Source: JAGGTJ01 sp964457545 (GTDB lineage Bacteria; Desulfobacterota; DSM-4660; Desulfatiglandales; Desulfatiglandaceae). From it: a DNA stretch of 64,000 bases. Position numbers and translations under genes: made by a program. Under the pieces are notes generated by a model. That model was not told where the DNA came from and searched no databases. It saw nothing but the letters and a program-made list of their open reading frames with translations. Numbering within the stretch: position 1 is the stretch's first letter; the number at the start of each line of letters is the position of its first letter. Positions 16,912 through 26,383 of the stretch are shown piece after piece. The stretch lies in NCBI GenBank assembly GCA_964457545.1, contig CAYWEN010000003.1, positions 1 through 64,000 on the forward strand, read 5' to 3'.

Positions 16912-18651
16912 TTACTGTGCAGCTTTTTTGGTTACCAGGACATCTTCCATTATCAGATACTGAAGGTTGGATGCAAAGAACATATTCAGGGCATCATTCG
17001 GGGTGCATACAATAGGCTCGCCCTTGCGATTCAGTGAGGTGTTCAAAACAACACCGTTGCCGGTAAGTCTTTCCAGCTCTTCAATAAGTGCATAATATCT
17101 CGGATTGGTCTTTCTGTCCACAATCTGTACCCTTAATGTGCCATCCTTATGGATAACCTCCGGGATTCTTGATTTCCATTTCTCTGCAACATCAAAGCTG
17201 AACGTCATATACGGTGCGGGATGATCGGTCTGCAGAATATCTTTGGCTAATCTGTCCAGGATGCTGGGGCAAAAAGGTCTCCATCTTTCCCTGTACTTTA
17301 TCTGTTCGTTTATCTTGTCTGAAATTCCAGGTATACTGGGACAACCCAGAATACTCCTGCATCCAAGCGCCCTGGGACCAAACTCCATACGTCCCTGGAA
17401 CCAGGCTACAGGGTGACCCTGGGCAAGAAGTTTTGCCCCTGCAAGGGGAATATTGTCAATCATCTCCCAAACAGGATTTTCCTTATGTGCCTTGCATGCC
17501 TGTATGCATTCTTCGGTTGTAAAGGAAGGGCCAAGATACACATGCTTCAGTCTTTCTGTTTCCATTCCTGCTTGACTGATAGCAAACGATGCGGCGCCTA
17601 TTGCTGTGCCTGCATCACTGGCTGCAGGCTGGACAAAAAGTTCCCTTACATATGGAAGGGCAATAATCTTTTGATTAAGTTTTACATTAAGGGCGCTGCC
17701 TCCCGCAAAGCATAGCCTGCCTGTTTCTTTAATTATATCAGCCAGGTAATGGTTGATGAGGCCTAAAGACACTTCTTCAAAGAGCTTTTGTATGGAGGCT
17801 GCATAATGTATGTAGGGTTCATCAACATCGTCCCCGATTCGACGCGGCCCAAGCCATTTTACAAGCTTTGGGCTGAAATAAAACCCTCTGTTTTTTTCCT
17901 TGTATCTTCTTATCCCTATGGTATTAACAAGTCTGGTATTTATCCTGATATTCCTGCCGTCAAACCGTATAAGCCTGGACAGGTCATATCTGTCCGGATC
18001 TCCATAAGGCGCCATTCCCATGACCTTGAATTCACCATCTAACATCTCAAAACCAAGATATTCTGTAATGGCACCATATAGACCTCCAAGAGAGTCAGGA
18101 TCATAAAACTCCTTTATCTTGTAAATACGACCATTTTCTCCGTACCCGAAAAAGGTGGTAGCATACTCGCCCTTGCCGTCAATGCCAACGATCGCTGTCT
18201 TGCCTTTAAAGCCGCTTAGATGATAGGCGCTGCTTGCATGTGCAAGATGATGTTCCACAGGGACAAAACGGATATTATCCCATCTTATCCCAAGTGTTTT
18301 TAAAAGATCCTGTACCCGTTTGACATTTCTGCGATAGCGGCGGTTTCCATTGAAAATTGCTGTCAATGCCCTGTCAGGGGCATACCAGTGCCTGTATGCA
18401 TAATACCACCGTGCTGGACCGAACAGGCTTATCGGGGCATATGGAAAAGCAACCACATCCACCTGCTCAGGTGATATTCCTGCAAAATCCAGACAGAATC
18501 GTGCTGATTTGCAGGGCATCAGATTTTTTGAATGTTTTTTTCTGTTAAACCTTTCCTCTTCAGCAGCAGCAACTAATTTCCCATCAATAAACAACGCTGC
18601 AGATGGATCATGAGTTAATGCTCCTGATAAACCTAAAAATACCCTGTCCAC
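16912..18651 (-). CDS. carbamoyltransferase, NodU/CmcH (TobZ) family
   Basis: These enzymes make carbamoyl-adenylate from carbamoyl phosphate and ATP, then carbamoylate a hydroxyl on a sugar or small molecule. At 579 residues it is full length. The N-terminal Kae1-like domain begins LGLSGALTHDPSAALF and has the metal-binding EHHLAHASSAYHLSGF. The middle contains FAGGSALNVKLNQKI. The C-terminal YrdC-like domain contains WFQGRMEFGPRALGCRSILG and KYRERWRPFCPSIL. The start is GTG 18651 with GGAG ten bases upstream. The acceptor is unknown; carbamoylated O-antigen or another surface sugar is plausible, but no sugar cluster adjoins. Confidence 0.9.
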   Translation of the reverse strand: MDRVFLGLSGALTHDPSAALFIDGKLVAAAEEERFNRKKHSKNLMPCKSARFCLDFAGISPEQVDVVAFPYAPISLFGPARWYYAYRHWYAPDRALTAIFNGNRRYRRNVKRVQDLLKTLGIRWDNIRFVPVEHHLAHASSAYHLSGFKGKTAIVGIDGKGEYATTFFGYGENGRIYKIKEFYDPDSLGGLYGAITEYLGFEMLDGEFKVMGMAPYGDPDRYDLSRLIRFDGRNIRINTRLVNTIGIRRYKEKNRGFYFSPKLVKWLGPRRIGDDVDEPYIHYAASIQKLFEEVSLGLINHYLADIIKETGRLCFAGGSALNVKLNQKIIALPYVRELFVQPAASDAGTAIGAASFAISQAGMETERLKHVYLGPSFTTEECIQACKAHKENPVWEMIDNIPLAGAKLLAQGHPVAWFQGRMEFGPRALGCRSILGCPSIPGISDKINEQIKYRERWRPFCPSILDRLAKDILQTDHPAPYMTFSFDVAEKWKSRIPEVIHKDGTLRVQIVDRKTNPRYYALIEELERLTGNGVVLNTSLNRKGEPIVCTPNDALNMFFASNLQYLIMEDVLVTKKAAQ

Positions 18652-18995
18652 ACAAAATTCTCCAGTCTATAGTAAAAAACACAGGATAAAACCTTTTACA
18701 GACATTTCCTTTTTAACGTGTCAGATCAGGTTAAAAGACGGGACAATCTTGATGGCAGGCACGAAGATTGAGTGAAAGGAAAAATTATGCACAGATCTTT
18801 TGTTTTTCCAGGAGAAAGGTAAGGATTGGATCAGGAAATTGTCTGCAAGAATTTATAACAACCACCATCAAGCAGTTCACCTGCTATAATGTGGAATGGA
18901 CCGTTTCAGGGATTGTTCCCTGCAAAACAGGCCTGTCACCTCATGGAGTGGTTACAACTATTACGGAATATGACCATTTATAAATAAAAACATAT
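18652..18995. other. intergenic gap
   Basis: About 340 bp between hflC and the carbamoyltransferase gene. No gene, terminator or copy of the dispersed repeat was recognised. Confidence 0.5.
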
Positions 18996-19964
18996 TTAAT
19001 GTTGGAGCAATGATTCCTTCAGTATCTTTTTTTCTCCCGCCCTCTTGAAATATTTCAGAAACTCCGAGTCTGTTGAAAGGATAAGAGAGGTATTATTGTT
19101 CATGACCTTTTTGTAAACTTCAAGAGATTGTGTAAAGGAATAGAAGTCAGGATCTCTGTTGTATGCCCGGGCATATATTGTCGCAGCCTCTGCATCAGCC
19201 TTTCCCTTGATTTCCTGGGCCTTTTCATATGCCTCTGATGTGATCCGTTTCAGTTCCTTGTTCATGTCACCTTCTATTTTAAGTGCCTCGCCATGACCCT
19301 CGGAACGGAATTTCTCCGCAATCTGTTTCCGTTCTGCTATCATTCTGGAATAGACTGATTTTCTGACCTGTTCCACGTAGTTCAATCTTTTTATTTCCAC
19401 ATCAACTACCTGAATGCCAAATCCCTTTAATTTTGACTGGGCCTGTTTCAAAACCCCTTCTAATATCTTTCTTCTGCCATATTTTATCTTGGGCAGGTTT
19501 ATACTTTCAACCTTGTGCCCCACAACTATATCAAAGGTATCCAGTTGGCGGTTTGTTGTCCTGACTGTTTCTATGAGCGGATAAGAACTGATAAAATTAC
19601 GTACGGCAGGCCCGATTATATCGTCAAGACGGGCCTGTGCAAAAGTTTCGTTGCCAACAGTTTCAAAGAATTTCAGGGGATCCACAATTCTCCAGCGGGC
19701 AAAGGTGTCTACCCATATGTAGGTTTTGTCCAGAGTAGGTATCTGGCCGGGATCACCATCCCATTCAAGCAGATTTTTTGGAAAATAGTTGGCATGCTGG
19801 ATAAGCGGCAGTTTGAAATGAAGACCAGCCTCTGTTATTGGTGAACCAATAGCCCTTCCGAACTGGGTAATAACTACCTGCTGAGTCTCATTTACTGTAT
19901 ATGCCGCTGAGAAGACGGTTATCAGGGCAATTGCAAGCAAGATAATGAGCAGCTTTGATTTCAT
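18996..19964 (-). CDS. hflC: HflC, SPFH-domain inner-membrane protease regulator
   Basis: HflC and HflK form a periplasm-facing complex around the FtsH protease. This 322-residue protein has one N-terminal transmembrane helix (LLIILLAIALITVFSAAYTV) followed by an SPFH/band-7 domain (ETQQVVITQFGRAIGSPITE, then KLPLIQHANYFPKNLLEWDG). A long alanine- and lysine-rich coiled coil follows (ERKQIAEKFRSEGHGEALKI onward). Its ATG overlaps the stop of hflK by 4 bp, showing translational coupling in an hflK-hflC operon. Confidence 0.93.
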   Translation of the reverse strand: MKSKLLIILLAIALITVFSAAYTVNETQQVVITQFGRAIGSPITEAGLHFKLPLIQHANYFPKNLLEWDGDPGQIPTLDKTYIWVDTFARWRIVDPLKFFETVGNETFAQARLDDIIGPAVRNFISSYPLIETVRTTNRQLDTFDIVVGHKVESINLPKIKYGRRKILEGVLKQAQSKLKGFGIQVVDVEIKRLNYVEQVRKSVYSRMIAERKQIAEKFRSEGHGEALKIEGDMNKELKRITSEAYEKAQEIKGKADAEAATIYARAYNRDPDFYSFTQSLEVYKKVMNNNTSLILSTDSEFLKYFKRAGEKKILKESLLQH

Positions 19965-21013
19965 TTTTTGCCTCCTTTAAGTTTTCCAAGATTCAACATT
20001 GGAAGCAAGTTTTTTTGTTCTGCATCAATAATATATTTACTGCCTATTTTTGGTATAATATCCTGCAGTGCTTCGAGATAAAGCCGTTTCAAGGTGACTT
20101 CACGTGCCTTTGAGTATGCATTGTATACAGATATAAATCTTGCTGCATCACCCTTTGCCCTGTTGACCCTGGCCAGGGCATAACCTTCTGCTGTTCTGAT
20201 TATTTTCTGAGCGTTTCCCTTGGCTGCGGGTATGGCCTTGTTGTATTGTTCCTTGGCCTGATAAATCATTTTTTCTCTTTCCTGAATGGCCTGATTTACC
20301 TCATTGAATGATGGCTGAACCGGCTTGGGAACATTGGTCTTTTTCATTTCAATGGTTACTATTTTGATGCCTGCATCTGCCCTGTTCAATTCTTTTTGCA
20401 AGATAGACTTGGCCTCAATTGCGATCTCTTCACGTTTGGTTATTACCTCGTTAATGCTTCTGTCTCCTACTGCCAGCCTCATACTGGATTCGGAAAGGTC
20501 CCTCAGTGTCTTCCTGACATTTCTCACTTTAAACAGAAACTTGAATGGATCGTTAATTCTGAACTGAACGATCCATGGCACAATAGCGACATTTAAATCT
20601 CCTGTAAGCATCAGGGCCTCACTGGAATATGTCCTGCTTGGGGCATATCGTGTGACAATGGCAGCCTGTATGGTTCTAAGCCCGAATTCCTCTTTAAAAA
20701 CGTGCTTGACCCTTACCTTGGTAACCTTTTCTATGCCAGCGGGAAATTTGAAGTTAAGACCGGGCTGGACTGTCCTGATGTATTTTCCGAATCTCTGAAC
20801 AACTCCAACTTCATCTACAGCCACAGTGAAAAATGAGCTGGAAGCAAACAGGATTATCAAAATTACTGTTATGATGACAGGGGTCTTGCCAAAAAACTTG
20901 TTCTTGAAATCCGTAAACTTTTTAAAAATATCCTCCATATCGGGGGGAGGTATCTGCCTTTTGCCCGGTGTGTTTTTCATCTGTTTTTGTAATTTGTCCC
21001 AATCCCAAGGCAT
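19961..21013 (-). CDS. hflK: HflK, SPFH-domain inner-membrane protease regulator
   Basis: The 350-residue partner of HflC. It has the characteristic cytoplasmic N-terminal tail (MPWDWDKLQKQMKNTPGKRQ), a transmembrane helix (VIITVILIILFASSSFFTVA), and the SPFH domain starting DEVGVVQRFGKYIRTVQPGL. A helical segment follows (QAIQEREKMIYQAKEQYNKA). It is first in the operon. A 394-bp gap separates it from the divergent DUF721 gene and contains its promoter region. Confidence 0.93.
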   Translation of the reverse strand: MPWDWDKLQKQMKNTPGKRQIPPPDMEDIFKKFTDFKNKFFGKTPVIITVILIILFASSSFFTVAVDEVGVVQRFGKYIRTVQPGLNFKFPAGIEKVTKVRVKHVFKEEFGLRTIQAAIVTRYAPSRTYSSEALMLTGDLNVAIVPWIVQFRINDPFKFLFKVRNVRKTLRDLSESSMRLAVGDRSINEVITKREEIAIEAKSILQKELNRADAGIKIVTIEMKKTNVPKPVQPSFNEVNQAIQEREKMIYQAKEQYNKAIPAAKGNAQKIIRTAEGYALARVNRAKGDAARFISVYNAYSKAREVTLKRLYLEALQDIIPKIGSKYIIDAEQKNLLPMLNLGKLKGGKK

Positions 21014-21143
21014 TATAATTGCTCCATTATCTGTTTTTTATGTGCAAGCGGTTGTTTTTTTTACGATATGATGTTTTTACAGTATGTTCAGTTTTATTCA
21101 AAACAAGGTGAAATTTTAACCGGTGGAACATGTTTGGTATCCC

Positions 21144-21158
21144 GAGGATTGAATCCTC
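21144..21158. promoter_or_regulatory. 15-bp palindrome in the hflK upstream region
   Basis: GAGGATT-G-AATCCTC is a perfect dyad 130 bp upstream of hflK. It could be an operator, or a short stem (GAGGA/TCCTC) followed by TTTT on the plus strand. No regulator is known. Confidence 0.3.
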
Positions 21159-21407
21159 TTTTGTGGTGTCTGTTTCTGGATCCTTTGTGTAAACTGTAAA
21201 ACATGTTCAGGATACAGGCAAAAGGCATGGAGGTCAAGCAAGAGTTGGTGCCAGCCACAGTCCTGATTTTGACAAACCTGGAAAATATCCGTATATTCCG
21301 GATATAATGCAGGAAGGGTGTTACGGGTTTATAATGAAAAACCGAGTTATATAGCATGGTTTCTGCAGGGAAATGATCTTTTTTGCAATCTGTCACGAGG
21401 TGCTTTC

Positions 21408-21722
21408 ATGAATAAAAAGGGTGACAAAGAAAACTTTTCCTCGTTAAGAGATATTGTATACAAGATACTGCATGATAATGTCTTGCCTGTTAATCCTGAT
21501 GATACAAGGATATGGGAGGTGTGGGACCAGGCAGTAGATTCGGATCTTTCAATGTATGCACGTCCCTTGTGGATCAAGGATGGAAAACTGAAGGTTTCTG
21601 TCAGGCATCCTATTGTTTTGCAGGAGCTGAAATTTATGGAGGCAGACATAAAAGACAGGCTTAACAGAGAAATGGGAAGAGAGGCTGTTCTCAGGATCAG
21701 TTTTTCATTGGCTGCTGAATAG
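21408..21722 (+). CDS. DUF721 family protein (DciA-like)
   Basis: ATG 21408 with GAGGTG seven bases upstream gives a 104-residue protein. Its core WDQAVDSDLSMYARPLWIKD, LKVSVRHPIVLQELKFM and LNREMGREAV fits DUF721, whose best-known member DciA loads the replicative helicase DnaB. The protein lacks the C-terminal extension found in some DciA proteins, so the role is inferred. Its last 26 bp overlap the 3' end of the convergent methyltransferase gene. Confidence 0.7.
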   Translation: MNKKGDKENFSSLRDIVYKILHDNVLPVNPDDTRIWEVWDQAVDSDLSMYARPLWIKDGKLKVSVRHPIVLQELKFMEADIKDRLNREMGREAVLRISFSLAAE

Positions 21723-22413
21723 AAAAATTTCCCTGTCCGAATACAGGATGCTCTACCTTGAGACCTGCCCTTCCACCTGCAATTGCTTCTACAAGGACCA
21801 TACTTGCCTCAGTTTTCAGGTCAGGGTATATGATCTGTATCCTTTTCGGTTCAAAACCAGAGTGTCTCATGCGAACAAATATGTCTGCGATACGAACAGC
21901 AGGATACACCATTGCCAACCTGCCTTTTTTGCGCAAGGCATGTTTTGCGGCAATCAGGATGTCATCCAGAGATACAAGCAGTTCATGTCTCGCTATTGCC
22001 CTGCGTGTATCAGGATTAATGCGGCCGCTTTTTACCTTTCGGTATGGAGGATTGCAGACCACCACGTCTACACTGGATCTTGCTACAGGACATGACCTGA
22101 TATCTCCAAGGACAATATCCATCTTGTTGTCAAAACCGTTCAGAATGGCATTTCGCTGAGCCTGGAATGCCAGTTCTTTCTGTATCTCAACACCAAAAAC
22201 ATACCTGATTTCTGACGTTAAAAGCAGGATAAGAGGGATTATTCCGCATCCAGTGCCCAGATCCAGAACAATATCGTCCTTTTTTACCCTCACAAATTCG
22301 GACAGCAGTACTGCATCAACAGAAAATCTGTATCCATCTTTTGACTGAATAAGCCTTAAACGGCCATTCATAAAACAGTCAAGGGTTTCATTCTGGTATG
22401 GAACCATATTCAT
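21697..22413 (-). CDS. SAM-dependent methyltransferase, TrmN6/YfiC-like
   Basis: A 238-residue class I methyltransferase. The SAM-binding motif is DLGTGCGIIPLIL, a GVEIQKELAFQAQRNA motif II follows, and the target-adenine motif is NPPYRK. This combination is typical of tRNA1(Val) adenine-37 N6-methyltransferase, although other adenine or glutamine methyltransferases share NPPY. The start overlaps the stop of the DUF1015 gene by 4 bp (ATGA), so the two are translationally coupled. Confidence 0.82.
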   Translation of the reverse strand: MNMVPYQNETLDCFMNGRLRLIQSKDGYRFSVDAVLLSEFVRVKKDDIVLDLGTGCGIIPLILLLTSEIRYVFGVEIQKELAFQAQRNAILNGFDNKMDIVLGDIRSCPVARSSVDVVVCNPPYRKVKSGRINPDTRRAIARHELLVSLDDILIAAKHALRKKGRLAMVYPAVRIADIFVRMRHSGFEPKRIQIIYPDLKTEASMVLVEAIAGGRAGLKVEHPVFGQGNFSIQQPMKN

Positions 22414-23774
22414 GGTACAGGTACAATTTCATCAGGATCTATTTTATTGAACACCAAACCTGTTATTATTTTGGGATAAAAATATGTGGATTTTCTCGGC
22501 ATAACAAGCGAGTTTTCTGCAATGCCTTTAACCTGGTCTATTCTGGTGGGATTAAGCAGGAAAGTCATTTCATAATATTTTGATTTGACACTTGATACTG
22601 CTGTTTTATGGCTGCTTGTATAATGAAATATTCCCTCATTGTCCAGGTCTGTTTTGCTGAAACCAAGACACTTTTGCAGGATAAGGCGTGACAGAATCAA
22701 CACGTCAAGATCTTTAAGCACAGGATGCAGATCGTCTCCGGTGCGTTTTTTTGCATCTGGTTTCATGGTAAGCAGATATAGCTTGTCAGACATATGGGTG
22801 TAAAAGCCTATGACATGATGTGTTCGCCCCCTTATCTCCATTTCCTGTTTCAGCAAGGGCAATTGTTCCATAGGGTCAGGATCTTGTTTTGCCATAGGTA
22901 TTTCAGTTATCTCAAAATCCTCATTTAGTGTTTCAAAAAAGCTGTTAAGATCAAAAGAAGAGACATGCTTTATAAGCCTGTGAGAGGGAAGAATGGTAAG
23001 TCCGTTGTCATTCAGGTTGGTCAAAAACATCATTACATATTCATATGATCTGTCAGCAGGCTTTTTGCCGTATTTGGCTCTCATAATGTCTCGGAAATTT
23101 CTTGCTGTTTCATACCGATGATGCCCGTCGGCAATAAATATTTTTTTGTCCTTCATTGCCTCAGAGACCTTTTTGAATAGTGCTGGATTGTTATCTATGA
23201 TCCACATCCTGTTGACTATACCATCTTCGGATCTGAAACATAGCTGCGGTTCAAAATCGGCGGCATGCCTGAAATTTTCCGAAACGATATCTTCGGAATC
23301 TTCATATATGCCGAATATCTGGCTGAACTGGGCATTTGCAGCCATCATCAGTTTTAACCGATCATCTTTGTGGGCAGAAAAGGTCCTTTCATGAGGAAGA
23401 ACAATGCCGGAATCTTCATCTTCAATCCGGACAAGGGCAATAAAGCCCCACCTTGTACGGATTCCTTTGCCATCTCCAGGGTCGAAGGATGTGGCAACAA
23501 GATACATGGCAGGTTCCTTTGCCCGTATCAGCACGTCTTCAGACTGCCACCTGTGAAAAAAATCTGCTGCTCTGGTATATTTGTTGTCCCAGTCAGTATC
23601 TCCAGTCCGGCTTTTTCCAAGGATAAGACGGATTACATTATATGGATTTGCCCTGTAATAGTTTTCCGTATCCTCTTCAGATATTACGTCATAAGGAGGA
23701 GCAAATAATCCTGCAACATTATCTGTTTTGTTGAAATTGTAAGTGATGCCTCTGAAAGGGACAATAACTGCCAT
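22410..23774 (-). CDS. DUF1015 family protein
   Basis: I place the start at ATG 23774, where AGAGGA lies about nine bases upstream and the family N-terminus VIVPFRGITYNFNK begins. The frame continues open upstream to 23867 but with low-complexity, unlikely sequence. The 454-residue product has LFAPPYDVISEEDTENYYRA, a repeated feature of DUF1015, plus VLPHERTFSAHKDDRLKLM and the histidine-rich FIADGHHRYETARNF. The family is widespread and its function is not established; a kinase-like role has been suggested for some relatives. It is coupled to the downstream methyltransferase. Confidence 0.85.
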   Translation of the reverse strand: MAVIVPFRGITYNFNKTDNVAGLFAPPYDVISEEDTENYYRANPYNVIRLILGKSRTGDTDWDNKYTRAADFFHRWQSEDVLIRAKEPAMYLVATSFDPGDGKGIRTRWGFIALVRIEDEDSGIVLPHERTFSAHKDDRLKLMMAANAQFSQIFGIYEDSEDIVSENFRHAADFEPQLCFRSEDGIVNRMWIIDNNPALFKKVSEAMKDKKIFIADGHHRYETARNFRDIMRAKYGKKPADRSYEYVMMFLTNLNDNGLTILPSHRLIKHVSSFDLNSFFETLNEDFEITEIPMAKQDPDPMEQLPLLKQEMEIRGRTHHVIGFYTHMSDKLYLLTMKPDAKKRTGDDLHPVLKDLDVLILSRLILQKCLGFSKTDLDNEGIFHYTSSHKTAVSSVKSKYYEMTFLLNPTRIDQVKGIAENSLVMPRKSTYFYPKIITGLVFNKIDPDEIVPVP

Positions 23775-24568
23775 ATTGATTATCCTCTGTCTGAAATTGA
23801 CAAGCCAGTTGTTTTTTGTTCGTAAGTGCAGTCTCTTGTTTGCACATGGCCGGTGATTTCCGTGCACAGATCAGTTCAGGAGACAGTGCAGCTTCTGTTT
23901 TTGCACCTGGCAGGTATTCAGTTTCGCTACCCGTAAGGTGGCGTAGCTATATCCAAGAGTTTTTTTGCAAATAATCTTCAGGGTATCCCGATTTTTTGTC
24001 TATGCCGGTTCAGGCTGAAATGAAAAAGTTATAATGTCTGTAAATTTCGCCGGGATTGCGAATATATTGATTTATTGTTATCCTTGCATTTCTGTTCATA
24101 AATGGCCTTTTTGTACAGTCTCTGATGTCTTCTGCGAGTTCCCTTGTATGGCATATTTATAGTAGGCCTCCGCAGAATTTATTGATTTTTTTGATCTTGT
24201 CCAAAAATTTTCATTTGTGAATTGCAAACCTGATAGTGACCAAAACCTGTTTCTGCATGGGCACTAATTCATTTATGAAATAATCCATAAACATGAAACT
24301 GATATGAAATCAGGGGGAAGTTATTGCATGTGTCTGATTTTGTCCGGGTTCCATAAAGACCGGCAGTTTGGCTGCAAGGATATGTTTGCAGGATCAGGAT
24401 TTGAGCCTGATCTGTCTGTCCGTTCCTTATTGTACAGGAGAAAGGCAGGCGCAGGTATCCCCCGAAAAAGATTGGTTTATGGATGAAGAAATATTGTGTT
24501 CATAATATGATATATAATAGACTGACAACTTTATGAAAACCAAGACAGCCAGTATGGGAGTATACTCT
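23775..24568. other. intergenic gap upstream of the M23 peptidase gene
   Basis: About 790 bp. It contains a small imperfect stem (CGCTACC...GGTGGCG near 23925-23945), a long copy of the dispersed repeat, and no convincing gene. Confidence 0.55.
24089..24270 (+). repeat. dispersed intergenic repeat, near full length
   Basis: Begins TTTCTGTTCATAAATGGCC and TTTTTGTACAGTC. It continues through GATCTTGTCCAAAAATT near 24195 and ends CCTGTTTCTGCATGGGCACT. Both halves align with the copies at 35068-35243 and 38609-38746. Confidence 0.7.
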
Positions 24569-25942
24569 ATGAGAAAAAAGAAAAACAGAACAAGCCTGAT
24601 ATTGATTATAGTTGCCGTATTGTTAATTATATGTTCATTGAGCTGGTTTTTGTTTCAGGTCTTTGAAGGAGAAAAGCCGCAAATTATATTAGAGCCATTA
24701 CCTGCCTTTGTTTCAAAACCTCAGACATTTACTCTTCATCTGATTGATAAAAAACGGGGTTTAAGAAATTTTGCTGTTTATGTTACACAGGGAAATAAAA
24801 AAATAACTATATCGAAAAAAGATTTTCCATTCAAGGATATTATGAACAGGGAAGGCTGCCATGAGTTTGAGCTGAAGTTTTCTCTTGATCCTGAGCGCCT
24901 TGATCTTACCCAGGGTGAGGCAAGTCTTATAGTATCTGTTCGTGACTACTCAATGCGAAGCGGAGGAGACGGAAATCTTTCCGTTGTAACTCACAGGTTT
25001 ATTATGGATACTGTTCCGCCGGCATTGCGGGTTATCAGCCGGTTGCATTACATAAGTGTCGGGGGAACAGGTCTTGTTGTTTATCAGGTCTCTTCAGACA
25101 CTGTAAAAAGCGGCGTCTTTGTCAGTTCTCTGTTTTTTCCCGGTTTTAAGGCTGACAAGGGATCCAAGGATGGTTTCAATGTATGTTATTTTACCATACC
25201 ATATTATATCAGGCTGCCTGTAGATATTCATCTGTGGGCAAAGGACAGGGCTGACAACGAGTCCATTGGAAGATTTTATTATCGTATACGCAGACGGCCT
25301 GTTCATAAATCAAGGCTTAATATTTCCAATCGTTTTCTGAATCGTGTTCTTCCATGGTTTTCTTTTTACAAATTTTCACCGGGATTGAGTAATGTTGAAA
25401 AATTTATAGAGATTAACAGTAAACTGAGAAAACAAAATACTGCGTTTTTTTACAGTTTGAGGACCAAAACAAGTCCGGATCAACTTTGGGACGGATCAGT
25501 CTGGCTAAGGCTGAAAAATGCTGCTACTATGGCAAGATTCGGTGACAGGCGCACTTATTATTACAAGGGGCAAAAAATAGGTTCTGCTGTCCATCTTGGA
25601 GTGGATCTTGCGTCTCTTGCCAATTCTGAGGTTCAGGCAGCAAACAATGGCCGTGTATTATTTGCCGGTCCTGTGGGGATATATGGTATGACCGTGGTTC
25701 TTGATCATGGGCAGGGCCTTGCTTCTTCGTATTCACATTTAAGTAAGATTAGTGTCAAAACGGGGCAAACCGTATCCAAAGGAGAGATAATAGCCTACAC
25801 AGGTCAAACAGGTCTTGCAGGTGGAGATCATCTCCATTTCGGTGTGATGGTCAATGGTATCTTTGTAAATCCTGTAGAATGGTGGGATGCTCACTGGGTA
25901 CGTGACAATATTGCAAGAAAGCTTTTGCTGATAAAAAAATAG
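24569..25942 (+). CDS. membrane-anchored M23 (LytM-type) metallopeptidase
   Basis: A cell-wall endopeptidase-like protein. I prefer ATG 24569 (GGGAG nine bases upstream) over ATG 24533; it gives 457 residues. A basic N-terminus and one transmembrane helix (LILIIVAVLLIICSLSWFLF) anchor it facing the periplasm. A long beta-rich region of about 270 residues of unknown role follows. The M23 domain keeps the zinc ligands: HLGVDLA near 343 and GDHLHFGV near 425, with the linker SYSHLSKISVKTGQTVSKGE. It is therefore likely active, unlike degenerate EnvC types. It heads a same-strand run with the next three genes. Confidence 0.87.
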   Translation: MRKKKNRTSLILIIVAVLLIICSLSWFLFQVFEGEKPQIILEPLPAFVSKPQTFTLHLIDKKRGLRNFAVYVTQGNKKITISKKDFPFKDIMNREGCHEFELKFSLDPERLDLTQGEASLIVSVRDYSMRSGGDGNLSVVTHRFIMDTVPPALRVISRLHYISVGGTGLVVYQVSSDTVKSGVFVSSLFFPGFKADKGSKDGFNVCYFTIPYYIRLPVDIHLWAKDRADNESIGRFYYRIRRRPVHKSRLNISNRFLNRVLPWFSFYKFSPGLSNVEKFIEINSKLRKQNTAFFYSLRTKTSPDQLWDGSVWLRLKNAATMARFGDRRTYYYKGQKIGSAVHLGVDLASLANSEVQAANNGRVLFAGPVGIYGMTVVLDHGQGLASSYSHLSKISVKTGQTVSKGEIIAYTGQTGLAGGDHLHFGVMVNGIFVNPVEWWDAHWVRDNIARKLLLIKK

Positions 25943-25953
25943 GGAGGTATTGT

Positions 25954-26352
25954 TTGGAAATGTCGGGATTTGACAATATGTTTACTGATGATGTTTTGAT
26001 CGAACTGTTTCCTGTACAACGGACAGCACAGTTTTTTGAGGCGCTATTTGGTGATGACAGTGAAGGGGCATATGATATTGGCCTTAAGTACTCCGGCTTC
26101 AGAAACAATGCATTATGTTTTGAATTTCATCTGACACAGAGAAACGGACGATGCCTGGTATGCAGTCTGACACATGGATTGCCGGAAGTATTCAAACGCC
26201 ACCCTGTAATAGGGATCGAAAAACTCGTTCAGAAAATAAATGAAATCATAAAAGGGAAGGGAACATGTGTTGACTGGCAATTAGGTCGTACCCAGCAGAT
26301 TTCGGAACATTTGCATGTAATTCCATTAAGGATTACCCTTGATCTTGAATAG
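25954..26352 (+). CDS. conserved hypothetical protein of desulfobacterial type
   Basis: A 132-residue soluble protein with no signal peptide. TTG 25954 has AGGGAGG six bases upstream; ATG 25960 is the alternative. Conserved-looking blocks are FPVQRTAQFFEALFGDD, EGAYDIGLKYSG and LVCSLTHGLPEVFKRHP. I recall similar proteins in Desulfobacteraceae that carry a meaningless homeobox label in databases. It follows the M23 gene by only 11 bp and overlaps the upstream part of the DUF374 frame, which suggests an operon. Function unknown. Confidence 0.6.
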   Translation: MEMSGFDNMFTDDVLIELFPVQRTAQFFEALFGDDSEGAYDIGLKYSGFRNNALCFEFHLTQRNGRCLVCSLTHGLPEVFKRHPVIGIEKLVQKINEIIKGKGTCVDWQLGRTQQISEHLHVIPLRITLDLE

Positions 26353-26383
26353 CAATCTTTTGTGTGGTTATAGGGAGTTGCAG

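Noticed and set aside
18768..18983. A 71-codon rightward frame in the gap next to hflC.
   Set aside because: No RBS, no domain and an amino-acid composition like random translated DNA.
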